Below are positions 11,076 to 24,734 of a stretch of DNA of 64,000 nt, one piece after another (the first letter of the stretch is position 1; every line of letters begins with the position of its first letter). The stretch is taken from positions 15,571,062-15,635,061 of the forward strand of contig OV050032.1 in NCBI GenBank assembly GCA_920105625.2. Reading direction: 5' to 3'. This stretch comes from Clusia tigrina (Eukaryota > Arthropoda > Insecta > Diptera > Clusiidae). Both the position numbers and the translations under genes were made by a program. The notes below the pieces were generated by a model. That model worked only from the letters and a program-made list of their open reading frames with translations. It had not been told where the DNA came from and did not search any database.

Positions 11076-14000
11076 CTGCAGTTAACAAATTGTCAACAGG
11101 AACTCTTTCAGCTAATCAAAATTAGTTACGATCGACAACAAATTAATCCAAGGTAATTTTTTTTGCAATGCAATAAATTAATTAAAATTCTGCCATCAAT
11201 TTCATTGCCTTTTTCTATATCAGTTTACTTCATGAATTGCCTCCTTCCAACACATTCGTTCAGGAATTGGTCTTAATTTGAAGAGGTCCTTCTGAAAGGC
11301 TTCTTACTTACTCCTTCATGTTCGCGTTTTCAGAGTTCGACTGTGCCCAGCACAAAATTCGGCCATCCACAATATACTAAGTTTTTTTTTTCTTTTTTTG
11401 CGATATCCTTCCTTGACTGCGCTGCTCATATGCAATCATTTAAATATGCGAATAGCTGGACAGGCTCCTGCACACCGAGGGCAGCCATACAGAGCCTAAT
11501 AAACATTTCCTTGACTTGCAATGTAGTGTTAAATGCCTGCCGGGGTCTCCGGGGCTGGGCGAGCGAGTGAAAGTCGATATGAGTATTTAGCGCTCCACTG
11601 GCATAGGAAACGAACTGTGCGAATTTCAAAAGGGTAGTAAGAGGCCTGTTTGTGGCAATGCTCTGGCCGGAATGGTCAGTGGAGTGGTCTGCACGGGAGT
11701 GTGTGGGACTGGTGCGTGGCCAACCAAGTGTTACAACTCACATTTAACACACGAAAAAGGGTAAATGCCGGAAATACTTGTACGTCCATAGTGATGAAGG
11801 AAACAGCAACAGCAACAAGAACAACAACAACAGCAACCACAACAACATGGCACGGAATGTCGCAGCGCAGAGACAGCAAAAAGACGCGCGAAATTGTTGA
11901 ATTTTTCCTTTTTTTACCTCAATAACAATTCCACATAACACTGGAAGGGCGGGGCGAGGCGGTGTCGCATATGGTCGGATCAAGCCGAAACGGGCAAAGG
12001 AAATGTGATACAGTTTCTGCTGCTTGTTTTCTTTAACTTGTTTATATTTGTTCGTTTATGTTTTTCTTGTATTCTTTTTTTTTTTTTTGTATTTTTTTTG
12101 TTTTCTTTTGAAGCAGCGAACTTGCGGAAATGTGAGACTACGGCGGCCGCATTTACACTGACTGAACTGCGGACGTAGCTGCATCGGTAGCCGTCGTATC
12201 TGTGTCTGTATCTGGTTATGAATGAACGGGAAGTTAAAGGGCCGCGTCCGAAGCGCTGAGGAAGGCAAAAAGTAAAGAAAAGACCAGGCAAACCTTTTAC
12301 ATTTTACACAATCGTGTAATTTTTTTAGTTTGCTCATTCATGAAAAAGCGCACTAAAATTAAAATCTATATAAATGACTGGACACAGCTACTACAGTAGA
12401 GAGGTAGTGCATAAAATGCTGCTCAAACCTGGGTCAAATGTGGCAGCAGCCAGCACTGAACTCCTGCAATGAATTAAAGCACATTTGACGCTTGTGAACT
12501 GTGCTGCTGCGGCTAATCGTGAATCTGCTGTCGGTGATTCTGCTGTCGGTTGACGTGGGCACTTTTAGCACTCTTAATCGCGGCCACCAACTGGACGGCA
12601 CAGCGCTCAGCTAGAGCCAGAGCCGTCGCCAAAGCCAGAGAAAGCCCGCATAGCAAGGCCGCGCTACTCGCTTCAAAATTATTTTAACAATTTTTACACA
12701 ACATTATTACAGCAGACAAATGGAGAGCGGAACGGGGACTGGGACGGACGGACGCGCAATTGGTTGGATGGCTGGTTAGATATTTAGATGGATGGTTGGG
12801 TTTGGGTTTACATGTGAAAATGGTTTTGCTCTAATTCCTCTCGTGCCGCCACCACTGCTGCTGCTGCTGAGCTGCTTATACTTGTACGTACTCGTAATTA
12901 TTATTATTCTAGATTACTTAATTTTTTATTTTTCTGTTTTTTCTGTTCGTTCCTTTTAAATGGAAATTTCGTAGCATTTAAGCAGTGTGTGGTAGCGTAA
13001 TTACTGGTCGGAGATAATCACACGTACTTGTATCCGAGCACAAAGTAATCCGTCTAAACTGGTTAAGCGGCTTGCTGGCTGAGCTGGCTGAGCTGGCTGA
13101 AGTGGCTGAGCTGGCTGAAGTGGCTGTGCTGCAATTTAATTTGAATCAAGCCAAAAGGTTTTATGTGGAAAAAACAAAAGCACAACTTTTTAATTTGATA
13201 TTTTGTGGGAAAATTTGTTCGTGGGCCCTTTTAAACGACTCCCAACCCTGTGGCCGGGATTGAAACCCTCTGCAAATGGCCGCAATTAAAGCGAACAATT
13301 GCAGTGGTCAGTGTACTTAAAGTCAACACATTCTCGTGCTAATGAAATTAATTTCAGTACGCTTACCCTTTGCACTCCGGGTCACTTAGGGGCAGCAGCA
13401 ACTGTTTGGCAATTTCCATGCAAGTATGGGACTAATCTCAGCATTTGTGGGAGCCGAGTCTCTACCAGTGGGGTGGAATTCAGTACACTCTTCAAAATAA
13501 AGCTAAACGCTTGGAAAATGGAGAAGTTCTCTACGAACTTAAGCCAAGCGCTACGAACAAAATCTGTTCTCGGCTCGTATTAATAACGTTCGGTCTAACG
13601 CCTCATTTGGGGTCACAAGTTTCCATTGCTTGTTACTTCACAGCAAACTTTGGATTAATTCATGCTATAAGATGGTGTGGTCCTCGGTGATTGGCTCGTC
13701 TCACCTGTCAACAGAGCTTTCCGCTTCTTGAACAGTTTCTGGACTTTCCTCTACAGGCGAGTATTGGTCAATATACACTTTTCACCTAGAAAATTTTTAC
13801 TTATTCGTTTGAGGTTGGGGAGAGCTAGTAAGACATGTTCACCATCTATCAATACATGCATACATATCACAGTGTTGGTTACGGCTGGTCAATTATTAGT
13901 AACCTTCCGGGAATTTAGTACTAGCAACCAGGAACTCAAAGAGAGACCTTAAAAGATCCAACCCGAGAGCCAATTCAATACCATCCTGCTTACGCCTAGA

Positions 14001-14644
14001 CTACGGAAGCCTTCTTCATGGTTGCAATTACGCCACAAAGTCACCCCTGACGGACTGGTATCGCTTTATCACTAAAGCGATACCATCCTCAAGTAATAAT
14101 GCCACCGCTCATTACTCAGATCCAGGGTGGACTAGCCCAGGTAAAAGCGAGTTTGATAACAAAACAAACCCTTTCATTTTTCTATTCTTCTTGCTATTCT
14201 TGAACTCCTCCGACTAGTTTTTTATTCTAAATCTACTTCGCAGCAGATTTTTACATCAATGTCTTATATTAAGCAATTACTTCATCAATTCTCCTCCCTC
14301 AAGGGCTCCGCATTGTTCAGGCATCTAAATCGGTGTGACATACGAGCATGTCAGCATGTCTTACAGGATATTGCCTTCTTAATCTATAAGATATAAGGCA
14401 TGAATAAGGAGATTACAGTCCAAAATTTGTATTTATCAAGCAAGTGGGTTATTGACAAAAAGATGAAATTATATTATAAATATATTATATATATAGATAT
14501 TATAAATAACTGAGTCTCAGTATTTTCATTTGAAGCTACGCACTCAAGGATATTAACAAATATACTACAAAAAAGTAATAATGTTGGTATATTTAAGACA
14601 ATTTACTTTCACGGAATTATTTCAAGTAACACAAAATCCCTCAA

Positions 14645-14852
14645 CTGTGGTCTTGTGGTAAGCTTGCTAGACTCACACTTAGGGGGATCCGGGCTCGAAT
14701 CTTGCCCCGGGCATGGTGTCAAAAATGCTTCTTTCTAAAACAATATTTGTCACTTCAAGCTAAAAGGCTCAGTAGCTAGTATTCATTCCCCCAACACCTT
14801 GCAGTCAGCATTAATAATGGTGTAAGATATAATAATAATTTAGTGTTACCAC
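14645..14852 (+). mobile_element. tRNA-derived SINE, diverged copy
   Basis: Begins TGTGGTCTTGTGGTAAGC (A-box region) and has GGGCTCGAATCTTG as a degenerate B box about 45 bases on. The body shares GGCATGGTGTC, TTCAAGC, GGCTCAGTAGCTAGTA and TTCATTCCCCCAACACCTT with the copy at 24735. It ends in an ATAATAATAA tail. I found no clear target-site duplication. The B box has decayed, so it is probably inactive. Confidence 0.75.
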
Positions 14853-15070
14853 GAGTCCAGTTCAAGAGCAATCCACCAAAGAATTAGTTAGCAATATTCA
14901 ATTTACTATAACGGAACTAGTTTCAATGCTTAGGTGCTTTCAACTTACGACTCAATTGAACTATCAACCTCAATCTGCTACTTTAGAATCTCACTTTGCG
15001 TACGAGAGTGTTCTCGAATGTAAGTTTGGGTCAGCGCAAACGTGGCGGCATCACCGTTTATGCCTCATAT

Positions 15071-15559
15071 TAGGTAGGCAGGTAGGTTGAGCGGTCGCCA
15101 AAAAACCAGAATAAGGCCATGATGGGCCCATTGTAATAACGCTTGAGACATAAGACCCATTCCCTTTCAGAAGTCCAGCCATTTTTAGGAAGCAGTTGAT
15201 AGAGCTTATTTTCTTATTTTGAATGTTTCCCAGAGTATCCAGAAAGTAGTCACCCAGGAAAGTTTATCTCCATGTGGACAACGTTGGACACGTACATATC
15301 AGGGATTTGACCATACTAAAGAGAAATGACTGGAAGTCCCAACTTTTGTTAACATATTAAGCGGTGCTGTCTCTCGACTATCTCTACCACTGTCAGAAAC
15401 AATAAAAATAAGCTGTTTCTTAGTGGTGCCGGGGATCTAACGTAGCTAAATAAAGGGAGCGACGTAGAATAAGAGAGAAAGAACGAGAGAGGTATTTTTA
15501 TTTAGTCAAAGAACTCCAGGTGAAACGTTTTAACGGCCGAAATTCCATTAAGCTCAGAT
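15071..15559 (-). mobile_element. dispersed repeat of about 490 bp, copy A
   Basis: Highly similar to 20311-20838 over nearly its full length, in the same orientation. On the minus strand it ends with ATTACAATGGGCCC and then CTCAACCTACCTG, which resembles the 3' tags of non-LTR retrotransposons in this window. No protein domain is recognisable, so it is probably a non-LTR 3' UTR or a non-autonomous derivative. Confidence 0.65.
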
Positions 15560-16916
15560 GTCTTTGGCTATTTGCTCGACGATAGCGTTGCCAACAATAA
15601 AACTATAGAAAAACAGAATCAAGTTTGATTTCAAAAAGATAAAATAAAATACGATTCCTTAGATCAAAAGAGATGCGAGTGCGGTACTCGAGCGTCCGTC
15701 CGGCTCCAGCGCAGCGAAAACAGAGAAAGATATGAAAAGGTCGGAAACACAAAGCCCGACTTTCGGCAGCCAACACAGGCTAGTTCCGCTTGCCACGAAC
15801 AGAATGTGCGGCAGCGACAGCACGTCAATAGATGGCGCGTGGAACTAGCGCCTGCTTGCGATGCCGTACCCGACAACTAGGTGGGGGTAGTGATGTCGCG
15901 ACATGTCTCATACATATCAAGTGTTCGATGGGCTCTTGCTCTTCCTCATCCATGCAACTCCTGCAGGACTACTCATTTGAGGCAATTCCCAGCTTTCTAC
16001 TATGAGTACCCAGGGTCCACAGTCCCGTTAGGACACTTATGACGGTACCTATACCTATGCCGCATGTTATGACAGAAAGAATCAACAGCACTAATAACTA
16101 ATTCCCTAATTACCTGAATGGCAACGGTACCGCTATCGAATGTTCTAGACATAAGTTGAACGTGACTTTGAAATGTAGCATTTAGAAATGATGACTTACG
16201 GATATTGAAATGGATGTGTTGTCCCAGTATACAACTGTGTCATCCACCCATGAGCGGCTCTAAAACACTCGCATAGGATTCGGTAACAGCAAGAATTGTG
16301 TAACGATTAATTTTTTCTATGTGAGCTTCTCACTAAAGCAGACAGTTTTATACTAAAATGCGTCTCAAACAATTCACAATTTTTCTACATTATTGGGATA
16401 TGGTTTCACTTACGATTATGACGCATTATTTCTATTTTTATGTACGAGTATTACCACCACACAGTTGTGTTTGCATACAGTTGGCGCATTCGCTTCGGAC
16501 GGCGCATTGAAGACTGCAATTTTTTGGTTCATTACTCGTATCCCTGCGACGCTGCTGCAATTTTAAATGCCATTCGCAAAGCACCCGTTCAAAGATTTCG
16601 CACGCATTGTGCATATAATTACGGGTTTTGCATGTGAGCGAGAGTGTTTACCAAGAACGGACTTGCAAAGGAGAAAAAAGTGCGAGTATGCAAATGATAG
16701 GATCAGCATTCGGCACTGGCATTATTTTGAACTCCAAAGCGTAGCACAGGAAATGTGTAGATTTCCATTTTAAATGTACAAGTACCTGAGCAGTATAGTT
16801 AAGTGCCTGGCACAAGGCTATGGGGTGCATCGGAGCACAGTAGTTATTAGTACGAGTACTCGCTTAAAGTGAAGCATGGATATGAAATAAAAAAAAGTAT
16901 AATAAAGAATATTCAC

Positions 16917-17145
16917 GTGTTGCAGCCAGAATGGGCATCCCTCACAGCGCGTCCTGGAGAAGCTGCAAACAACCAGAGGAAACGGAAACCATAACCCATA
17001 TCCTCTGCAAATGACCAGACCTATGCAGGGGAAGAAAGGAATATACTGTGCAAACCAATGTGCAATAGCGTTGAAGAGGTATCCGAATCAGGCATAAGCG
17101 AGCTGCTTATCTATCTAAGCCAGACGACATGGTTATAACCCTCAT
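16917..17145 (+). pseudogene. non-LTR retrotransposon C-terminal fragment
   Basis: Reads, with stops, through ETETITHILC (the CCHC-like C-terminal segment typical of R1/Jockey-type ORF2), then PDLC, and later SGISELLIYLSQTTWL. The last matches the usual closing ISELL...GWF-type motif of these elements. At least one stop interrupts it. It is too short to assign to a clade. Confidence 0.6.
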
Positions 17146-17426
17146 CAATACGTATTTCCCCTACAATCCGATATATGAGGAGTTTGGCGCACAAGTGCTA
17201 ATTGGGGCCACGGAACCCAACCAACCATAGTACTTCCAAAGCACGCCTGTAGGTGTGAGAATACACCGATCTGGCTTGCCTGCTAAAATTGCAGGTAAAA
17301 AACACCGTAGCCACATATTCATAATATAAAAATAATAGAAACTCCTTTGAAACATGTGAAGAATTTAAATATCCCATATCCCGAAGGTCCTGGCAGGCAG
17401 CACTCATTAATTGTATTTATTATACT

Positions 17427-17468
17427 AATTACATTAATTGTATATAATAATAATAATAATAATAATAG
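17427..17468. repeat. short AAT microsatellite
   Basis: About nine ATA/AAT units next to AT-rich sequence. It may be the remains of another SINE or LINE tail, but no element body is recognisable beside it. Confidence 0.6.
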
Positions 17469-17760
17469 TACAAAAGTTCTCAAGTAATAGGAGGAGCACG
17501 TAGTAGTGACTGCGCTCACACTTAACTCGGTGTGTTTGGTTCATCTTTAAGGTCGATATTTTGTTAGTTCTGCTCGTTTTGTTTGAGCCGACAGCATTTA
17601 TTTTCATGCTGGCACAAACAGTGAACCGGATCTTCCAAGCTATTCGCTAAACGGTTGGAGTGATTGCTTTGGGACATAACACTCATACGACCCGCTGTGC
17701 ACGATAAGATATAAAACTGTTACACGAAGAGCCAAGTAGAATTTTCGTGACGAAATCACT

Positions 17761-17846
17761 AGGTTAGGTTAGGTTAATGTGGCAGCCAGTCCAAGGACCA
17801 GCTCACTCAGACCACTATGGGTCCATTGTGATACCACCGCGCCACA
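17761..17846 (-). mobile_element. 3'-end tag of a non-LTR retrotransposon
   Basis: On the minus strand: GGTATCACAATGGACCC, GTGGTCTGAGTGAGCTGG, then a closing AACCTAACCTAACC. It closely matches 7706-7762 and looks like the terminal few tens of bases of a 5'-truncated insertion. Confidence 0.65.
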
Positions 17847-18154
17847 ACGCACCTCCGATTCACGAAATCACTAAAAATAATATTTAAAAAAAATGTTGGT
17901 AGTAAAAGGAAATTTAAAGTCGGCCTTTTTCCGATGATAACTTTCTTAACTACATAGAAATCCAATATAAACACACAACTTGGGATGTGTGCACAAACAG
18001 TTAAGTGCGTTCTGGGGAAGATTGTGTATGGAGCAGATCGTATGGTTTGCGAAATATGGAGGATTTTTACAATTGCAAGGCTCTATATGGACCGCCAAAG
18101 CGTTTAAAGAGCGCATATTTTCAAACATACCTAAAAAATTCCACACAGCATACT

Positions 18155-18262
18155 TTTTTTATTTTTTATTTATTTATTTATTTAACAGAGGAATAATTAT
18201 AAATAATTATTACACTAAAGTAAACAGCGCTGGCTGCCAGGGCCTGCGGCGAGCATACTTTT
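18155..18262 (-). mobile_element. SINE 3' fragment with (TAAA)n tail
   Basis: The minus strand reads GGCCCTGGCAGCCAGCGCTG, then TAGTGTAATAATTA, and ends in TAAATAAATAAA. The GGCCCTGGCAGCCAG block and the TGTAATAATTA block recur in the same order at 24432-24515. This suggests a SINE subfamily whose 3' portion differs from the 24735 copy. Confidence 0.5.
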
Positions 18263-18712
18263 TACGCCTACTCCCTTTCTATCAAATCCTAACCCCCTTC
18301 CCTTCCCTGCCACCATCAATACTGTCTTCTAGTCGCTGTGATGTATTACTCCCAATTGTGCTTGTAATGAAAATGTTAGACTGCGCGCATTGCGTGACAA
18401 ATTGTTAATTGCATTTCGGTTTCGCTCGCGCCGAAAACAAAGCAAAACTCAAAACAACACAAAAATACGAGAAATTCACAAATTATGTACGAGCGCATAT
18501 TTACGTAGTAATCACTGCTACGCCAAACCCTCCCCCTCCCCACACACCACTGTCTCTTGTTGTGATTTTTAACATCTTAACTACTCATTATGAAAGTTTC
18601 TTGTCACACTCTGTCAATTGAAAGCGTTTTGAAATTGCTCTTGATTTATGTGATTCTCGATTTATGTGACGCTCAACCATATCGGAGCACACTGTAAGCC
18701 ACATCCATACAA

Positions 18713-18770
18713 GCAACCAACCAAACAACCAACCAACCAACCAACCAACCAGCCAACCAACCAACCATTC
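18713..18770. repeat. (CCAA)n microsatellite
   Basis: About 13 CCAA units, slightly interrupted by ACAA and CAGC. Frames through it give a Gln-Pro-Thr-Asn repeat or a Trp-Leu-Val-Gly repeat purely from composition. Confidence 0.85.
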
Positions 18771-18899
18771 AGGCAGTGTGCAGCCTCCTTGCTTTATAGC
18801 CACAGAAGTCAGTCGCAGTTTGCGCCATGTACGCTTAATCGCGCTGTAACTGTGCGGCCACGTAAGTTGTAACTGAGTGTAAGTAAGGCTATGCACGTG

Positions 18900-20310
18900 A
18901 GTGTGACTCTGTTAGCTGCGGTGAACTGTGTCTGTCCGTCCGTCCGTCCGTATGCGTGTGCTTATTTATTTAAGTTCATAATTGTCTCTTGTCAAAAGAT
19001 TAAATTTAATTAGTTGACAGTTTCGTAGAAATTTCACACGAAATTGCTCTCCATCTTTAGGCCGACAGTTACACGCGTAATTACAGGTTGAGTAAAATGT
19101 CAAAAGGTGTTGGAATCACATCATTTTTTTCCAAGAGTACAAAGAAAGAAATCTTCTATTTCTGTCTTTTTTGCTGCCTTGTCGTGCTGCTCCATTTAAA
19201 AACGTTTAAAGGTGTTTAAACGCAATTGCCCGCACACGCGAAGAGCTACAAAAACCGTGGCTGGCAAAAATGAATTCCAGCGGAAGTGGAAGTTTACGCA
19301 CTGTGCATAGCTGGCATATCTATAAGACGCAGAGCACGCTGGATTGTTATCTGCATGTAAGTGATTCATCAATTGTTGGGCTTTGGTGCGCAGAAGCCAA
19401 TGTAACCTACTTTTGCTTGGGCATCCACAGAAGCGCAGGCATACGCCCGGATGTGTGTAGCTGTAGACATCCTTCAGAAATACTCGTAGACGAGTACGAG
19501 CACCCACCCATTGAATGCTGGTACATTTCCAGCAATCTCTGCGGCCCAATCGCATTCGCACTCAATCTGATGATTAGGAAGCAAATGCAACTGAACATTC
19601 CTCATTCAAAAGCGCAGACATTATCAGTAGATGCGGTTTCATGTTAAAACGAAGCAAGCAATGTTCAATGAGAACTTGTGAAACTTTACATGTCTGGCGC
19701 TCAGCCTTGAAGTTAAATGAAAATGCGAGTACTTTAATTTAACCGTAATTTCCTAAGTAAATATTGGCAATTACTTGTACAACAATTCCTCTATTATTCC
19801 ACTATTCAAGACCGGATATGAATGATGAAATGACTGTTTCCTCAGAATATGTTGGTATGTGTAAATCATACTCTGTAATTTTAAACGAACATAAACCATG
19901 AGAATTATCCTTACAAAAGAGAAAGGAGGGATTTGGTTATTGGATTGTTTGTTTCGTTCTCTTCCCAATTGGGAAGATAATATCAATACAAAAGAAAATG
20001 CATACTTGTATTCTGGTGGCCATAACAAAGATGTAAGGCATAGTTTTAGAGTAAACGTCATGTAAAAACTGCAGCCGAGAATAGAGCAAGTTCCCCTCTA
20101 AACAAGCACACGAACTTTTATGTACACAGACTGCTTTCTTTGGAGCCATAGGATTTGGCTTGAGCACCACATGCTTCTCCTCTAAGTTCCTACAAGCACA
20201 CCAAAGATGGTGGTGGTGACATAGTCAGTCAGGATACATATGTGGAACTGCCATGGATACACACCAAGTCGGAATAGCTAACGGTGTTACCACATATTTC
20301 TTGACCTAGG
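18900..20310. other. gene-free interval
   Basis: Contains a 125-codon open frame from an ATG at 19270 (plus strand), but it matches no family I recognise, has no splice partners and has an ordinary open frame on the opposite strand. It is not called as a gene. Nothing else stands out. Confidence 0.45.
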
Positions 20311-20838
20311 GAGGTAGATAGGTTGAGCGGTCGGCAGAGAGGCACACTTACGCCATGATTTACCCTTTGTGATATCGCTTGAGACACAAGTCCCATTCCC
20401 TTTTTCCCTACACATTCCCTTTTCCTTCTTTCCTACGCTTGAGCCCATTCCCTCTCAGAAGTCCAGCCATTTGAAGCTCTTTAGGAAGCAGTTGATAGAG
20501 CTTATTTTCTTATTTGGAATGTTTCCCAGAGTATGCAGAAAGTAGTCCCCCAGGAAAGTCTATCTCCATGTGGACAACGTTGGACACGTACATATCAGGG
20601 ATTTGACCATACTAAAGAGAAATGATTGGAAGTCCCAACTTTTGTTAACATATTAAGCGGTATCTCGACTATCTCTACCACTGTCAGAAACAATAATAAC
20701 AACATGTTTCTTAGTGGTACCGGAGATCTAACGTAGCTAAATAGATTGAGCGACGTAGAATAAGAGAGAAAGAACAAAGAGAGGTATTTAAACTTAGCTG
20801 GTGAAACGTTTAACGGCTGAAATTCCGCTGAGCTCATA
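20311..20838 (-). mobile_element. dispersed repeat, copy B
   Basis: Second copy of the repeat at 15071-15559. It has an extra segment of about 45 bases near 20398-20445, where the CCCATTCCCTTT motif is duplicated. Otherwise differences are scattered substitutions and small indels. The 80-codon minus-strand frame at 20595-20837 is not shared intact with copy A, so it is not a gene. Confidence 0.65.
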
Positions 20839-21846
20839 AGTAATTTTCTTCATTTAGATTTCTACTTCTAACTAAGACAAAACTAGCTCAGAGATGGCGA
20901 CACACTATTCTGTGTTCCTGCCCATCATTGTAGCTGCTGCAATTAGAACTGCCTCCAGGCGGCTTTTGTATCGATCCGTTCCGATTATTCACTCACACAA
21001 ACCCCCTCATCTAGTACTCACTTTTAATTTAATTTCAACGTAAGTGGCAATGATACTTGTATTTGAAATATCCGCGACACTTGCACACTCGTGAGGTGGA
21101 AACTTTTTGCTGCTTGCAACAAATACAGACACAGTCACCACCACAGCCCAAGTACTCGTATATAGGTCTGATTAAAGCGAATTCAATTGAGAAAAAAGGC
21201 TTTCACTTATAAATATTAATACGAATTAAAGGTAAACCATGCTTCGCGTATATTTCACTGGCGGGCAACGCACCAAAAATGGTCTGGCAAAGCTTTTACC
21301 GTGACTCTTTCCACTTAAACGTCATTAAACAATCAGAGCCGCAATTAAAATCACTAAATAGAAAGAAAATCACATTCAAACAGCCGAGTAGAGTGAGCAC
21401 CAGCACCAGCACTGGTGCAAAAGTATGAGTATAGGAAAAATTGCATACTAAGTATGAACGGAACCAGCCGACACGCATGAGGCGAGGTGTTGAGCTCGCC
21501 TACCGACGTTCACGGTGCAGCTAAAAATGGCGTGACACAGACGGAAAGTAGAGACCAGTGACGGTCTCGAGCATGCCAGTAGCTGGAAGGCAGCGCTAAT
21601 CGCTAATAAATATTTGCTTGCCGTCATATGGAATCTACGAGTAGCCACAGACGCAGTCTCAATTCGGCCGAATGGAGTAGAACCAAATGCATAGGCATGT
21701 GGTATGAGTGACTATTCCGACTCCAGTGTTTAATATTATTACCTAGTTACACACATGAATAGTTGCATACAGTTCTGAAGCAGGGATTTGTCCTTCAATG
21801 TGGCCAGTGGCCAGATCTGCACTGTGGATGAATGTACTCATAGACC

Positions 21847-21913
21847 CGAGGGTATAATTCGAGGGTATAATTCGAGGGTATAATTCGAGGGTATAATTCG
21901 GGGGTATAATTCT
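21847..21913. repeat. 13-bp tandem repeat, five copies
   Basis: GAGGGTATAATTC repeated head to tail, with the last unit starting GGGGG. It is a very young array, since the units are almost identical. Confidence 0.9.
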
Positions 21914-22127
21914 GAGTCACTTCCATTCAAATATCACTTTTCTTCCATATATCGAGATGGATCCGATGGTCCGAAGAGGATGTCTTTTAAACATATAAAA
22001 TTGTGCTCAAATATAAATTGAGACCTTTTTTATAAATAACTCTTTTTTTATAGTATCAAATTCATCACAATAAACTTTAAACTATTCTTGTGAAATAATA
22101 CAACAACAAAAACAATTTGGAATAAAT

Positions 22128-22985
22128 TAGGTTAGGTTAAGTGGCTGTCACTTAGGGCTGTTTAAGGGACATTGTGGCACCAGTAGAGCTTTTCCTTTAC
22201 AACGCTCGATCCTCTTTAAACCATCCTATGGATTTGATAATGATATGTAACCACTTTCGTTAGCTTTGGCCGGGAAACCTCCTCAATACTGTCGAGAAAA
22301 CTGAGTCCAAGCGCGGAAAATCTTTTTCTGCATAGAGCTATGCATGCAGGAGGTGCCTATTCCTCGATATCTTGACAGCTCCTACAAAATTCATACTGTG
22401 GTACCCCAGTCTACTTGCATGTCTTATTAGAGAATGACCCATCTGTACCCCTATCGCATATTTTACATCCTGCCAATTAAATTTCAACAGCAGCTTAGTA
22501 CGGCCGCAGTTCCACTCTGGCCAGGTTCACCTACTTATTATGCAAGACAATAACTATCTCCAGCGGACATTTGCAACTTCGAGAGTGTGCGCATCTATTG
22601 GCAATTTGCATGTAGCTAAAGGCATTGGTACAGGTGGTAGTTTATCCAGGAGAATAGTTAACGTTGTACCTTCCCTAGCAATCTCATCAGCTTTGCAATT
22701 GCCTTCTATGTTTCTATGACCTGGCATCCAGACCAGGTTTGTTTCGAAGTATTTGCGATAATTCGCCAAATAATTGAGGGCATTGTACTACTGTTTTTGC
22801 CAAGTGCTTTACTGACTCTACACCGATTTTAAAGCCACTTGGCTGTCCGAGTAGATATATATTTCTCTGGTGGATAAGGGACTATTCTTTATAATCAACA
22901 TACCCCCTCTTAAGGCTATTACTTCTGCTTAGAACACACTACAGTGATCCGGTAAGTGGAAGGATAAACTGACCCCCAGGTCTTC
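22128..22985 (-). pseudogene. non-LTR retrotransposon 3' end (RNase H to tail), decayed
   Basis: On the minus strand, from about 22985 down, the decayed frame shows LSFHLPDHCSVF, SDSQVALKS (RNase H active-site segment), then LVWMPGHRNIEGNCKADEIA (the closing RNase H motif with His and Asp). After a linker comes WNCGRTKLLLKFN, then FPRLDSVFSTVLRRFPG and IIKSIGWFKED. A 3' UTR tag ends in CCACTTAACCTAACC. Several stops and frame changes break it. The order identifies the end of an R1/Jockey-like ORF2 with an RNase H domain. The reverse transcriptase and endonuclease are absent. Confidence 0.85.
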
Positions 22986-23035
22986 AGAATATACACCTCC
23001 ACCTGCTGGAATAAGTTATCAATATAAATATATAC

Positions 23036-23063
23036 TATTGCATACTATATATATGTGTATATA

Positions 23064-23107
<44 letters not shown>

Positions 23108-23132
23108 CGTATACTATATATGTGTATATATA

Positions 23133-23222
<90 letters not shown>

Positions 23223-23266
23223 GAGTATATACTATATATATGTCTATACTATATATAAACTATACA
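23036..23266. repeat. (TA)n microsatellite, imperfect
   Basis: About 230 bases of mostly TA with scattered GTATATA and CTATATA interruptions. Tyr-Ile repeat frames through it are artefacts. Confidence 0.95.
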
Positions 23267-23743
23267 TATGTATGCTGATCCGATATCACTTTGTTATAGC
23301 ACACATTACCCACATTATCAAATTTTTGCTTGCCAATATCCAAGCAAAGGAAATGGAATTGCATTGGGTGAACGGGTGTGTCCTTCCACCCTGGGAGTCA
23401 GTGTGTGTTGAAGGCAGCAGCAATGACAAGGAGAAGAAGCTAAAAGCACTTAAACGGTTGGCGGCACAGTCTCGAATCCAAGAAATTTGCTCAGGCGCTA
23501 CGTAACTTCTAGAAAATGATTAGGAATACACGAGCACATAAACTGACGAGAAGCCATTTCAGTATTCATGACTATACATTGGCAAACGTTCCATTCTGTA
23601 TACAGCCAGCACAGGCCAGACACCCAATGCTCCTGTCCCTCTCTCTCTCTAATGGTATAAGCCATTAATGGTGTTCTCTGTAACGCAAATGTGTTAATGT
23701 CCTTATCGCACAAATAAACAGATGAAGTGAATGACGGGAGGTT

Positions 23744-24431
<688 letters not shown>

Positions 24432-24515
24432 ACTATTCTAATAAATTAATTATTACAATAAATACAATTAATGAGTACTGGCTGCCAGGGCCTTCGACTC
24501 GAACTTAATCTATTA
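24432..24515 (-). mobile_element. SINE fragment next to the ATT array
   Basis: On the minus strand it reads TTCGAGTCGAAGGCCCTGG, CAGCCAGTACTCATT, then an AT-rich run with TGTAATAATTAA leading straight into the ATT array. TTCGA.TCGAA.GC and AGTACTCATT also occur in the full SINE at 24735-24965. The array therefore sits where this element's simple-sequence tail should be. Confidence 0.6.
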
Positions 24516-24734
24516 TTAATAGAATAATTTCGAAAGAGGAAATCCGATCGATGGAGTAGTTCAGTTGGGAAGTGACTGCTGCTGTGATATGTGTGAATTA
24601 TAATAAAGGCAACTAACTAAGAGAACTATTGGAATTACTGTCAAATAATACCACAGAGAAGACGGGGGTTCTTGTACAGTAAAACAGAAATCTACTTGGC
24701 ATTGGGCGAACTAATGACATGACTTATATTCAGA

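Larger units (their letters stand above)
10059..14640. other. intergenic DNA upstream of the RASSF9/10 gene
   Basis: No coding exon could be supported. A (GT)n run with a short interruption is at about 10186-10221. Poly(T) runs lie at about 12077-12100. Part of this stretch should hold the 5' UTR and promoter of the minus-strand gene starting at 10058, but no TATA or initiator element could be singled out. Confidence 0.5.

Noticed and set aside
17761..17776. Interstitial telomere-like AGGTTAGGTTAGG
   Set aside because: The repeat is (TTAGGT), only two to three units long, and always sits at the end of a non-LTR 3' tag. Flies also lack telomerase repeats.
19270..19647. 125-codon plus-strand frame
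   Set aside because: No homology recognised, no splice partners, and an opposite-strand frame of similar length.
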